This document shows positions 1 to 7,928 of a DNA stretch of 64,000 nucleotides, piece by piece. A program made the position numbers and the translations under genes. The notes beneath the pieces were generated by a model that ran no database searches, had not been told where the DNA came from, and saw nothing but the letters and a program-made list of their open reading frames with translations. The stretch is from Aliidiomarina sp047920995. Lineage in GTDB: Bacteria > Pseudomonadota > Gammaproteobacteria > Enterobacterales > Alteromonadaceae. Position 1 is the first letter of the stretch. Each line of letters opens with the position of its first letter. The DNA is taken from assembly GCF_047920995.1 (NCBI RefSeq), contig NZ_JBLRWZ010000008.1, positions 8,551-72,550 on the forward strand, given 5' to 3'.

Positions 1-262
1 TTGAAGCAATAGCAGCGTTTTTCACTTGCTCAGAAGCAGCACGCTTGGTACCAACAAACAACACTTTACCGCCGTTAGACGCAGTGTGCTGAAGGAAATC
101 AAGTGCTTTATTGAACATTGGAACCGTAGTTTCAAGGTTAATGATGTGAATCTTGTTACGTGCGCCGAAAATGAAAGGCTTCATTTTAGGGTTCCAGTAA
201 CGGGTTTGGTGACCAAAATGTACACCAGCTTTGAGCATGTCACGCATTGACACGTTTGCCAT
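1..262 (-). CDS. rpsB: 30S ribosomal protein S2 (5' part)
   Basis: Small-subunit ribosomal protein S2; only the first 87 codons lie in the window and the gene runs off the left edge. The reverse strand reads MANVSMRDMLKAGVHFGHQT at the N-terminus, followed by RYWNPKMKPFIFGARN and IHIINLETT, which is S2-specific and cannot be confused with another family. The ATG at 262 has AAGGA upstream. It is divergent from map, the usual gammaproteobacterial arrangement, and is preceded by the S2 leader RNA and its own promoter. No oddities are visible in the part present. Confidence 0.97.
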   Translation of the reverse strand, partial: MANVSMRDMLKAGVHFGHQTRYWNPKMKPFIFGARNKIHIINLETTVPMFNKALDFLQHTASNGGKVLFVGTKRAASEQVKNAAIAS

Positions 263-280
263 GATAATTTTCCTTTGTAA

Positions 281-403
281 GGGGTTATGCCTCCACATAT
301 CCCATGCCGCGACCCGGATTCCTTATCCCCTAGGAAAAGATCCAATAGGAGGATAAAAACAGTATTCCAAGCACCCCGCACCATGTGTCGATATGTGTGT
401 GTT
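281..403 (-). ncRNA. Ribosomal S2 leader (t44-type) in the rpsB 5' UTR
   Basis: The rpsB leader contains the two conserved blocks of the gammaproteobacterial S2 leader (t44 RNA): CACACATATCGACACAT with GGGGTGC at its 5' end, and GGGATATGTGGAGGCATAA plus CCCC at its 3' end, just before the ribosome-binding site. In E. coli this leader mediates feedback repression of rpsB-tsf by S2. The middle segment is less conserved in form but can fold. Boundaries are taken from the conserved blocks. Confidence 0.85.
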
Positions 404-441
404 ATTTAGGGTTTTACTCACTCAATAGGTGAGCGGCGCAT

Positions 442-470
442 TTTATACCACAAAAGGCCTATTGGAACAA
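442..470 (-). promoter_or_regulatory. rpsB sigma-70 promoter
   Basis: On the reverse strand TTGTTC (-35, 465-470) and TATAAA (-10, 442-447) are separated by exactly 17 bases. The bases after the -10 are GC-rich (GCGCCGCTC), the discriminator type of stringently controlled ribosomal promoters. The predicted start is about 170 bases before the rpsB ATG, which accounts for the S2 leader. Confidence 0.75.
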
Positions 471-631
471 CCAAAATCACTCGTATTGAATGCATTCTTT
501 AATCGATTATTTTCTGCTAGAATTGCAACCAATTATGATTAATAAAGCGAATATACTGCGGCGTTTACGCTTGCAGGTATTCGTTTGCAGTAGCTGCGCA
601 AGTAGCAAAACGCATAAGGTTCAGTATTACT

Positions 632-1414
632 ATGGCAATTAAAATTAAAACTGCAGAAGAAATTGAAAAAATGCGCGTAGCTGGGAAGCTGGCTGCAAGC
701 GTGTTAGAAATGATTACCCCACATGTAAAGGCAGGCATCACCACAGATGAGCTTAACACCATCTGCCATGATTATATTATTGCCCATGATGCTATTCCTG
801 CACCGCTTAATTACCATGGTTTTCCGAAATCTATCTGCACCTCGGTAAATCATTGCGTATGCCACGGCATCCCAAATGATAAACCATTAAAAGACGGCGA
901 TATTATTAATATCGATGTCACTGTTATAAAAAACGGCTATCACGGTGATACCAGCAAGATGTTTGTGGTAGGTGAAGGTTCTATTCTAGCGAATCGCTTA
1001 ATCAAAGTTACCCAAGAATCGCTGTATCGCGCTATCAAGTTAGTGAAGCCCGGGGTGCGTTTAGGCGATATCGGCGCAGAAATTCAAAAGTACGGAGAAA
1101 GCTTCGGCTATTCAATTGTGCGCGAGTTTTGCGGCCATGGCATCGGTAATGAATTCCACGAAGAACCACAGGTATTGCATTACGGCCGCGCGGGTACGGG
1201 TGAAACCCTACAAGCTGGCATGTGCCTTACGATCGAGCCAATGATTAATGCTGGTAAACGCAACACCAAAATTCTTAGTGATGGCTGGACCGTACTTACC
1301 AAAGATCGTAGCTTAAGCGCGCAATGGGAACACACCTTGTTAGTTACGGATAACGGTGTAGAAATCCTCACCTTGCGTAGCGATGAAGATATCCCGCGCG
1401 TTATTTCTCACTAA
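632..1414 (+). CDS. map: Methionine aminopeptidase, type I
   Basis: Removes the N-terminal methionine from nascent proteins in the cytoplasm; a dinuclear-metal pita-bread enzyme. All five metal ligands are visible: D95 (NIDVTV), D106 (HGDTSKMF), H169 (GHGIG), E202 (TIEPMI) and E233 (QWEHTL), with catalytic-pocket H79 and H176. At 260 residues it has the normal type Ia length with no N-terminal extension. Its stop overlaps the glnD start by one base (TAATG), so the two are translationally coupled. It diverges from rpsB; the 369-base gap between them holds the rpsB promoter and leader and presumably the map promoter. Confidence 0.97.
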   Translation: MAIKIKTAEEIEKMRVAGKLAASVLEMITPHVKAGITTDELNTICHDYIIAHDAIPAPLNYHGFPKSICTSVNHCVCHGIPNDKPLKDGDIINIDVTVIKNGYHGDTSKMFVVGEGSILANRLIKVTQESLYRAIKLVKPGVRLGDIGAEIQKYGESFGYSIVREFCGHGIGNEFHEEPQVLHYGRAGTGETLQAGMCLTIEPMINAGKRNTKILSDGWTVLTKDRSLSAQWEHTLLVTDNGVEILTLRSDEDIPRVISH

Positions 1415-4053
1415 TGGATAAGCGCTCTTCTTTTGTTGCCACATGGCCCAACGATGTAGCGCTTGTAAGTGAATGGCGCGAACAAGTTCGCGCTTACAAC
1501 GAATGGTCTGGCGAGCAATTTCTTAGCGCTGATATTGAAACATTGGTTGCTGATCGCGCCCTGTTCTTTGATGAACTCCTCGCTACATTATGGCAACGGC
1601 TGCAATTTCCAGATGAAAGCTGCGCCTTGCTCGCGGTAGGTGGCTATGGCCGCGGGGCATTGCACCCTGAATCTGATATCGATCTGCTGTTTTTAGTACC
1701 AGGCCCCCTTCCTAATCGCCAACAAGAACGAATTAGCCAGTTCATTACCTTACTCTGGGATTTGCGCTTGCAAGTTGGCCATGCCGTGCGCACTGTAGCC
1801 GAGTGCATGCAACAAGCGGCTGCAGATATCAGTGTCGCCACAAGTTTAATTGAGCATCGCTTATTAACCGGTAGCGAAACCTTGCGGCAACAGTTAGAAC
1901 AGCAACTGCATTATGATTTTCCTTGGAGTAGCCGCGATTTTTACCAAGCAAAAAAACAAGAGCAAGTAGCGCGCCATCAGCAATACCATGGTACAGCCTA
2001 TAATCTAGAGCCCAATATCAAATCATCTCCCGGTGGCTTGCGCGATATTCAAACCATTAGCTGGATAGCCAAACAGCATTTCAATACGCACAGTGATGAA
2101 AGCCTAGTTGAATTTAACTACATTACCGCAGAAGAATTTATTGAATTAAAAGAATGCAGCCATTTTTTATGGCGTATTCGCTTTGCCTTACATCTCACCG
2201 CAGGCAAAGCTGAAGATCGTTTACTATTCGATTACCAACCCGATGTAGCCCGGTTACTGGGTTATTTAGCGGCAGCTGATACACATCAGCAAAAAGCTAG
2301 CAAAGCTGCGGTTGAGCGCATGATGAAAGATTACTTTAAAGTGGTTTTGCGCGTGCACGAACTCAATCGCATGCTATTGCAGTTTTTTGAACAAGCCATT
2401 CTTGGGCCAATGGAATTAACCGAACCCACGCCTCTGAATGAAGAATTTGCCCTACTCAACCAGCAAATCATGGCGCGCACTGATCAGGCGTTTACAAAGC
2501 CTGCCGCGATAATGAAATTTTTCCTCGTAATTGCCAATCACCCGCAAATCACTGGCGTACGCTCACATACCATACGGCTGCTGCGCAATGCGCGCAGAAA
2601 CCTTACGAAACCTCTTTGCGAATACTCAGAATGCAGAGCTATTTTTTTACAAATCATCGAGCATCCACGTGGGTTTGGGCTAGCCTTCGAGCTTATGCAT
2701 CGTTTCGGCATTATGGCGCGCTATTTGCCCGCTTGGGATCACATTGTTGGGCAAATGCAGTTTGATTTATTTCATACTTATACGGTAGATGAGCACACCT
2801 ATCGGCTCATTAACAACTTGTACAAACTCACTGATCCAGAAGATAGTGAAAGCTTTCCGCTGGCCAGCGAAATCATGCAAGAGTTGCCAGCGCCGCAATG
2901 GCTATTCCTAGCCGGAATTTTCCATGATATCGCCAAAGGCCGTGGTGGCGATCACTCCGAACTAGGAGCACAAGATGCCCACGCCTTTGCCACCTTACAC
3001 GAATTACCCGAAGCGGCCGGTGAGCTAATCGCTTGGCTGGTTGAGAAGCATTTATTAATGTCGGTTACCGCGCAAAAGCGGGATATTTATGATCCTGAAG
3101 TAATTGCCAAATTTGCTAACGAATGCCGCACCATTGAACGCTTAAATCATTTGTATTGCCTTACCGTTGCGGATATCCGTGCCACAAATTCCAACCTGTG
3201 GAACAACTGGAAAGCTACTTTGCTCGAAGAATTATATCGGGCAACCTACGAATCGCTACTGCAGAAAGATAAGAAAACCTTTGATGTACGCGAGCGTGTG
3301 CAGAACAATCGCCAGCTGGCTATGGGCTATCTATTAAGTGCAGGCTTTGAAGTAGATCATATTAATCAGTTGTGGGGCCGTTTTACCGCAGATTACTTTT
3401 TCCGCCACACACCTGAGCAAATCGCTTGGCACTCACAACACATTATGCATGTGCAAGAACACCAATTACCCTTAGTGCTAATTGGTGACGAAAACAATAA
3501 TGGCACCACTGAACTATTTATTTATCACCACGAAGAGAGCCATTTATTTGCCAAGGTTGCAGCGCTACTTGATAGCGAGCAACTCAGCATTCATGATGCG
3601 CAAATTTTGAATACCCGCGATGGCTATGTAATGGATACCTTTATTGTTTTGCAACGTGATGGCCATCCCCTTGCCGATGCCCAGCGCATTGAAGAAGTGC
3701 ATCAGCATCTCCATGATGTGTTACGTAAACGGCGCCCAGTGCCAACTAGCCAGCGTGCCATATCGCGGCGTTTACGAAACTTTAAAGTTCGTACGCGGGT
3801 GAAGTTTGTAAACTTAAAGAACGCACGCCGCACTACGTTTGAACTCATCACCCTCGATCGGCCTGGGCTAATTGCTAGGCTCGCCGCGGTGTTTCAGGAG
3901 CTCGACATCAACCTAATGGCGGCAAAAATCACCACTGTTGGTGAGCAGGCGGAAGATTTGTTTATTGTTGCGTCGAACAACCAAGAAGCGCTGACAGAAA
4001 GCGAGCGCGAAGCCCTAAAAAACGCTATCATTAGCGCCCTATCCGATGAATAA
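1414..4053 (+). CDS. glnD: Bifunctional PII uridylyltransferase/uridylyl-removing enzyme
   Basis: The nitrogen sensor that uridylylates PII when glutamine is low and removes UMP when it is high. The nucleotidyltransferase motif GGYGRGALHPESDIDLL is at about residues 76-92 (D88, D90 metal-binding). An HD hydrolase motif, FHDIAKGRGGDH, lies near residue 503. Two C-terminal ACT domains, starting near residues 709 (LFAKVAALL) and 813 (DRPGLIARL), bind glutamine. At 879 residues it has the family's usual length. It starts on the last base of the map stop codon and dapD follows after 21 bases, so map-glnD-dapD probably form one transcript ending at the terminator after dapD. Confidence 0.97.
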   Translation: MDKRSSFVATWPNDVALVSEWREQVRAYNEWSGEQFLSADIETLVADRALFFDELLATLWQRLQFPDESCALLAVGGYGRGALHPESDIDLLFLVPGPLPNRQQERISQFITLLWDLRLQVGHAVRTVAECMQQAAADISVATSLIEHRLLTGSETLRQQLEQQLHYDFPWSSRDFYQAKKQEQVARHQQYHGTAYNLEPNIKSSPGGLRDIQTISWIAKQHFNTHSDESLVEFNYITAEEFIELKECSHFLWRIRFALHLTAGKAEDRLLFDYQPDVARLLGYLAAADTHQQKASKAAVERMMKDYFKVVLRVHELNRMLLQFFEQAILGPMELTEPTPLNEEFALLNQQIMARTDQAFTKPAAIMKFFLVIANHPQITGVRSHTIRLLRNARRNLTKPLCEYSECRAIFLQIIEHPRGFGLAFELMHRFGIMARYLPAWDHIVGQMQFDLFHTYTVDEHTYRLINNLYKLTDPEDSESFPLASEIMQELPAPQWLFLAGIFHDIAKGRGGDHSELGAQDAHAFATLHELPEAAGELIAWLVEKHLLMSVTAQKRDIYDPEVIAKFANECRTIERLNHLYCLTVADIRATNSNLWNNWKATLLEELYRATYESLLQKDKKTFDVRERVQNNRQLAMGYLLSAGFEVDHINQLWGRFTADYFFRHTPEQIAWHSQHIMHVQEHQLPLVLIGDENNNGTTELFIYHHEESHLFAKVAALLDSEQLSIHDAQILNTRDGYVMDTFIVLQRDGHPLADAQRIEEVHQHLHDVLRKRRPVPTSQRAISRRLRNFKVRTRVKFVNLKNARRTTFELITLDRPGLIARLAAVFQELDINLMAAKITTVGEQAEDLFIVASNNQEALTESEREALKNAIISALSDE

Positions 4054-4074
4054 ATTGAATGTAAAGGTATCCGC

Positions 4075-4899
4075 ATGAGTAATTTGCAAACCATCATTGA
4101 ACAAGCTTTTGAAAATCGCGCTAATTTCAGCCCATCATCTGCCCCTGCCGATGTGCGCGATGCAGTAAACCAAGTGTTAGCCGGCCTCGATAACGGTAGC
4201 TTGCGTGTTGCAGAGAAAACAAGTGGTGAGTGGGTTGTAAATGAATGGGTGAAGAAGGCAGTGCTGTTGTCATTTCGTTTAAATGACAACGTATTAATGC
4301 AAGGCGGCGAAACTCAATTCTTCGATAAAGTACCAAGCAAGTACGCAGATTACAGCGCTGCCCAATTTGCTGCTGATGGCGTGCGTATCGTGCCACCGGC
4401 AATGGTGCGGCGCGGTGCCTACATCGGTAAGAATGTAGTGGTAATGCCTTCGTATGTGAATATTGGTGCGTACGTAGATAGCGGCACCATGGTAGATACA
4501 TGGGCTACGGTGGGGTCTTGCGCGCAAATTGGTAAAAACGTACATCTTTCTGGTGGTGTTGGCATTGGCGGCGTACTAGAGCCATTGCAAGCGAACCCTA
4601 CGATTATCGAAGATAACTGTTTTATCGGCGCTCGCTCTGAAGTTGTTGAAGGGGTTATCGTTGAAGAAGGTTCGGTAATTTCCATGGGGGTGTATATCAG
4701 CCAAAGCACCCGCATCTATGATCGGGAAACCGGCGAAGTGAGCTACGGCCGAATTCCTGCAGGCTCTGTGGTGGTATCAGGTTCACTGCCTGCGCAAGAT
4801 GGTACGCATTCGTTGTATGCCGCAATCATTGTGAAAAAGGTAGATGCGAAAACTCGCGCTAAAGTGGGCATTAACGAACTACTTCGCTCTGCTGAGTAA
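4075..4899 (+). CDS. dapD: Tetrahydrodipicolinate N-succinyltransferase
   Basis: Transfers succinyl from succinyl-CoA to tetrahydrodipicolinate in the succinylase branch of lysine/diaminopimelate synthesis. The 274-residue protein has the helical N-terminal domain (QTIIEQAFENR) and a left-handed beta-helix of hexapeptide-like repeats in the middle (RRGAYIGKNVVVMPSYV, GTMVDTWATVGSCAQIG). The length equals that of the E. coli enzyme. GTAAAGGTATCC supplies the ribosome-binding site. The same pathway is fed by the lysine-controlled aspartokinase gene near 18-19 kb. The gene ends 18 bases before a strong terminator. Confidence 0.97.
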   Translation: MSNLQTIIEQAFENRANFSPSSAPADVRDAVNQVLAGLDNGSLRVAEKTSGEWVVNEWVKKAVLLSFRLNDNVLMQGGETQFFDKVPSKYADYSAAQFAADGVRIVPPAMVRRGAYIGKNVVVMPSYVNIGAYVDSGTMVDTWATVGSCAQIGKNVHLSGGVGIGGVLEPLQANPTIIEDNCFIGARSEVVEGVIVEEGSVISMGVYISQSTRIYDRETGEVSYGRIPAGSVVVSGSLPAQDGTHSLYAAIIVKKVDAKTRAKVGINELLRSAE

Positions 4900-4917
4900 T
4901 ATAGTTGCTTTACAATC

Positions 4918-4948
4918 AGCGGTTCACTTTCGGTGAGCCGCTTTTTTT
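4918..4948 (+). terminator. Intrinsic terminator of map-glnD-dapD
   Basis: Ten-base stem AGCGGTTCAC / GTGAGCCGCT (one G-U pair), five-base loop and seven Ts, 18 bases after the dapD stop. Confidence 0.9.
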
Positions 4949-4979
4949 ATGGCCATAAACTAACTGCGTTAGGCTGAAA

Positions 4980-5591
4980 CTAATCGGCTCGCAGAGTTTG
5001 ATAACCGCCCACAATTCGCATCGCTGTTGTAATAAAACAAAGCGCAGCAAAGCAGTACGCCAATATAGCAAAGTAATGAGGTAGCAAACAGAATAATGCG
5101 AACACGATAATGGTTTCGGTGCCTTCCGTTAGGCCACCGAGATAATACATAGATTTACTAGGATAACGCGGATTACTGATACCACGCTTAGCTGCTAGGG
5201 TTGCGAACGCCAAAAAACTTATCCCGGTACCCACAAAGCTGAGCATGAGCACCGCACCGGCAATAGCATTCGCCTCAGGTTGCAATAAAATAAACGCTAC
5301 CACAAAGCCATTATAAAACAGGAAATCGAGCACGATATCCAAGTACGCGCCACTATCTGTGGGCTCCTGCAAGCGCGCTAACTCGCCATCAATGCCGTCG
5401 GCAAGGCGATTTAGCAACAACAGCGCCAAGGCCAACCAAAATTGGCTGAACACCACCGCTACGCACGCCAGTACACCCACAACAAAGCCTGCCAAGGTAA
5501 CATGATCCGCACGCACCTGCATTTTCACTAGCTGTTGCGCCAGCGGCAAGGTAATGCGCTTTAGTAGTGGTAATACTCGATGATCAAACAT
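4980..5591 (-). CDS. ynjF: CDP-alcohol phosphatidyltransferase family protein, YnjF-like
   Basis: Integral membrane enzyme of the CDP-alcohol phosphotransferase family; the physiological alcohol substrate is not known. The family signature is complete: DGIDGELAR, then seven residues, G, three residues, D, three residues, D (DSGAYLDIVLD), so the metal-binding aspartates are intact. Several hydrophobic segments surround it. I place the start at 5591 (MFDHRVLPLL), which overlaps the upstream ynjD stop by 8 bases as ATGTTTGA; an ATG at 5630 would add 13 residues. Like E. coli ynjF it is the last gene after ynjB-ynjC-ynjD, suggesting a conserved but unexplained link between this transporter and lipid head-group chemistry. 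Confidence 0.85.
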   Translation of the reverse strand: MFDHRVLPLLKRITLPLAQQLVKMQVRADHVTLAGFVVGVLACVAVVFSQFWLALALLLLNRLADGIDGELARLQEPTDSGAYLDIVLDFLFYNGFVVAFILLQPEANAIAGAVLMLSFVGTGISFLAFATLAAKRGISNPRYPSKSMYYLGGLTEGTETIIVFALFCLLPHYFAILAYCFAALCFITTAMRIVGGYQTLRAD

Positions 5592-6213
5592 GAATAATAC
5601 GCGCTCCTGCTGGGCAATCACCGCTATCATGCGTTACCAATAAGCAAGGTAGTTGCGCCTGCATTAAGTGATTAAAGGTAAATGCCTTAATTTGTTCTCG
5701 TGTAACGCTATCTAAAGCAGAGAAAGGCTCATCTAATAACATCGCTCGAGGATTATTAATCAGCGCACGTGCCAATGATACACGAGCCGCTTGGCCACCA
5801 CTGAGCGTATCGGGTAATTGTTTTTTTACCGCCAACAAATTAAACGCTGCTAACAGTTGTTCTGCATGTTGTACTCGCTGATGCCGGCTGCCAAAATTGC
5901 GCGGCAAGGCAAACAGTAAGTTCTCGAGCACGGTTAAATGGGGAAATAACCACGGCTGTTGTAAGCGAATGCCAATGCGGCGCTGCTCCATAGGCAGTTG
6001 CTGAATAGGTACGCCGTGTAAAAGTATCTCACCAGTACACTGAAAATCTGCTAATGGCGCGCCAATTAGCCAGTTTAACAAAGTGCTTTTGCCACTGCCA
6101 CTTGCCCCCATCAACACCACAATTTCTCCGTCCGCAATGCTTAACTGCGGCACCTCAAGCATTGGCTGCTCCGCACCTTTTAAGGTTATCACAACATTGT
6201 TTAACTGCAGCAC
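5584..6213 (-). CDS. ynjD: ABC transporter ATP-binding protein, YnjD-like
   Basis: The ATPase that powers the importer encoded by the two genes upstream. Walker A GASGSGKST is at residues 36-44, the signature LSGGQAARVSLARAL near 137, and Walker B with the catalytic glutamate (MLLDEP) near 157. At 209 residues it is short, lacking any C-terminal regulatory domain. It starts with GTG immediately after the ynjC stop and overlaps ynjF by 8 bases, so translation is tightly coupled. Thiamine and sulfate/iron-type importers have similar ATPases, but the gene order points to YnjBCD, whose substrate is not established. Confidence 0.88.
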   Translation of the reverse strand: MLQLNNVVITLKGAEQPMLEVPQLSIADGEIVVLMGASGSGKSTLLNWLIGAPLADFQCTGEILLHGVPIQQLPMEQRRIGIRLQQPWLFPHLTVLENLLFALPRNFGSRHQRVQHAEQLLAAFNLLAVKKQLPDTLSGGQAARVSLARALINNPRAMLLDEPFSALDSVTREQIKAFTFNHLMQAQLPCLLVTHDSGDCPAGARIIHV

Positions 6214-7908
6214 TTATGCACCTCGTATCGTGTGAACGCGATATTTATTCGCTAATATTGCCGCCACCGCAAACATTATTAACGGCCAAGCTATCTGTGC
6301 TAGGCCATAGATCGCTGCTAGCGAACGTTCAAAACCGCTGCCGTAGGCTGTAGCTTCAGTAGTTACGGTAAGAATGCGCCCTGCGCCAAAAATTAACGTG
6401 GGCAGATACTGTAAAATACTCACCGAAAAACCTACCGACCAGGCCAACACAATCGGAGCAGCTAACATGCGCAAACGCACCTTAAACCAACGTTGTGGCG
6501 CTGAATAGCCAAACGTAGCCGCTTGCGTAAGCCACATATGAGGAAAGTTACGATAACTTGCAGCCAAGGTAAGCCAAATATATGCAGCCGCAAACACAGT
6601 ATGCGCCCACACCAGCCAGAAAGCAGGCGCTGCTAGCGTAAAAGGTGCTACATGCATATGCCAAGCCATTAACAAAGGTAATTGCGGCACCAACAGAGGT
6701 AACAACATATAAGCATCTGCAATTCGCTTGCCGCGTTGATACTCCCACTCCAGCATTAACAGCACCAACGCCGTAGCTAAAGATGCTACCACCACGCCAA
6801 TCCACAATGAATTCCATAACACTTCTTGTAAAGGCTGCCATTCCCATTGCCAGTTCGCAACACTGTAACTAGTAGGAAGCAATGCCGTATTTGGCCAAGC
6901 TGCGGTGAACGACCATACCAGTAACGCAATTGCGGTAGCAATCTGCACCACTAAAAACGCTGTAAACGGCAATTGCGCCACGAACTTACGCAAACGCGCT
7001 ATGCCCGGCCCCTGCATAAAGCTTGGTAAGGCTGCTTGGCCACTAATTTTCCTGCCGCGAGTAACTGCGAGTAATGCGCATTGGCCATGCAGCCATTCGT
7101 GCCCGCGCAATAGCAGCAACACCAGCGCACTAGCAGCAACCAATACTACACTGCCGAGAGCGGCAAATAACTCATTTCCGGGCTGTTGATACCATTGCAA
7201 TACCTGCACGGCCAATGGGCTTGGTAAATTTGGCCCCGCCACTAAGGCTACATCCACCACCGCTAGGCCGTAAATTGCCACCACCATAATCGGCAAGCGT
7301 AGCCTACGCACAAGCTGGGGAACGATAATCCGCCAAAATGTTTGTGGTGCTCGATAACCAAAACTGGCACCTATCTGTTGCCACTCTCGCACCGGCAACT
7401 GTTGCATTACGATCAGCGCCATTAACAATAAAAACGGCAGCTCTTTTAGCCACAAGGTAACGAATAAAAATGGTAGGCTCTTATCAGTGAAAATAGCGCT
7501 CAAAAATGGGGTTAATAAAGGTATTTGTAGCTGCAAATCTAAACCTAACCATACTCGGCTAATCCAACCGCCAGGCAGCAATAACAGGCTTAATCCTATT
7601 GCAAAAGCAACATGGGGAATGGCTAACAACGCGGCAATCCATGCAGGTGGTTTGGCCATTCTGGCAAGCAACCAAACCGCGCTATATAGCGCCAGCAAGG
7701 TAGGAACGATCGCCAAAGCAATACTGTAAACTAAACCGGTAAGTACCGAACCTGTGCTCAGAAATAAGAGCCAATCTTGGCTGCCATGCTGAGAGAGTAT
7801 CGTAATAATTAACCACAACGCAGCCACTAACGGCAGCCCGATCAGCAACACTGCCGGCAACGCCAGCAGTGTTATAGATATTTTCGGCCACTCAAGGGTT
7901 TTACTCAT
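6214..7908 (-). CDS. ynjC: ABC transporter permease, fused two-domain, YnjC-like
   Basis: Inner-membrane channel of the importer. The 564-residue protein has two tandem binding-protein-dependent permease domains, one per half, each with about six hydrophobic segments. EAA-type loops that contact the ATPase are seen at REWQQIGASFGYRAPQTFWR (first half) and LTQAATFGYSAPQRWFKV (second half). One fused chain replaces the usual permease dimer, as in E. coli YnjC and ThiP. It starts 20 bases after the ynjB stop and abuts ynjD. Confidence 0.88.
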   Translation of the reverse strand: MSKTLEWPKISITLLALPAVLLIGLPLVAALWLIITILSQHGSQDWLLFLSTGSVLTGLVYSIALAIVPTLLALYSAVWLLARMAKPPAWIAALLAIPHVAFAIGLSLLLLPGGWISRVWLGLDLQLQIPLLTPFLSAIFTDKSLPFLFVTLWLKELPFLLLMALIVMQQLPVREWQQIGASFGYRAPQTFWRIIVPQLVRRLRLPIMVVAIYGLAVVDVALVAGPNLPSPLAVQVLQWYQQPGNELFAALGSVVLVAASALVLLLLRGHEWLHGQCALLAVTRGRKISGQAALPSFMQGPGIARLRKFVAQLPFTAFLVVQIATAIALLVWSFTAAWPNTALLPTSYSVANWQWEWQPLQEVLWNSLWIGVVVASLATALVLLMLEWEYQRGKRIADAYMLLPLLVPQLPLLMAWHMHVAPFTLAAPAFWLVWAHTVFAAAYIWLTLAASYRNFPHMWLTQAATFGYSAPQRWFKVRLRMLAAPIVLAWSVGFSVSILQYLPTLIFGAGRILTVTTEATAYGSGFERSLAAIYGLAQIAWPLIMFAVAAILANKYRVHTIRGA

Positions 7909-7928
7909 GGCAGTTTACTCATCGCGAT

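Noticed and set aside
26..384. Open frames on both strands over rpsB and its leader
   Set aside because: They overlap rpsB codons antisense or lie in the S2 leader, with no ribosome-binding site and no protein-like composition; rpsB and its leader explain the region.
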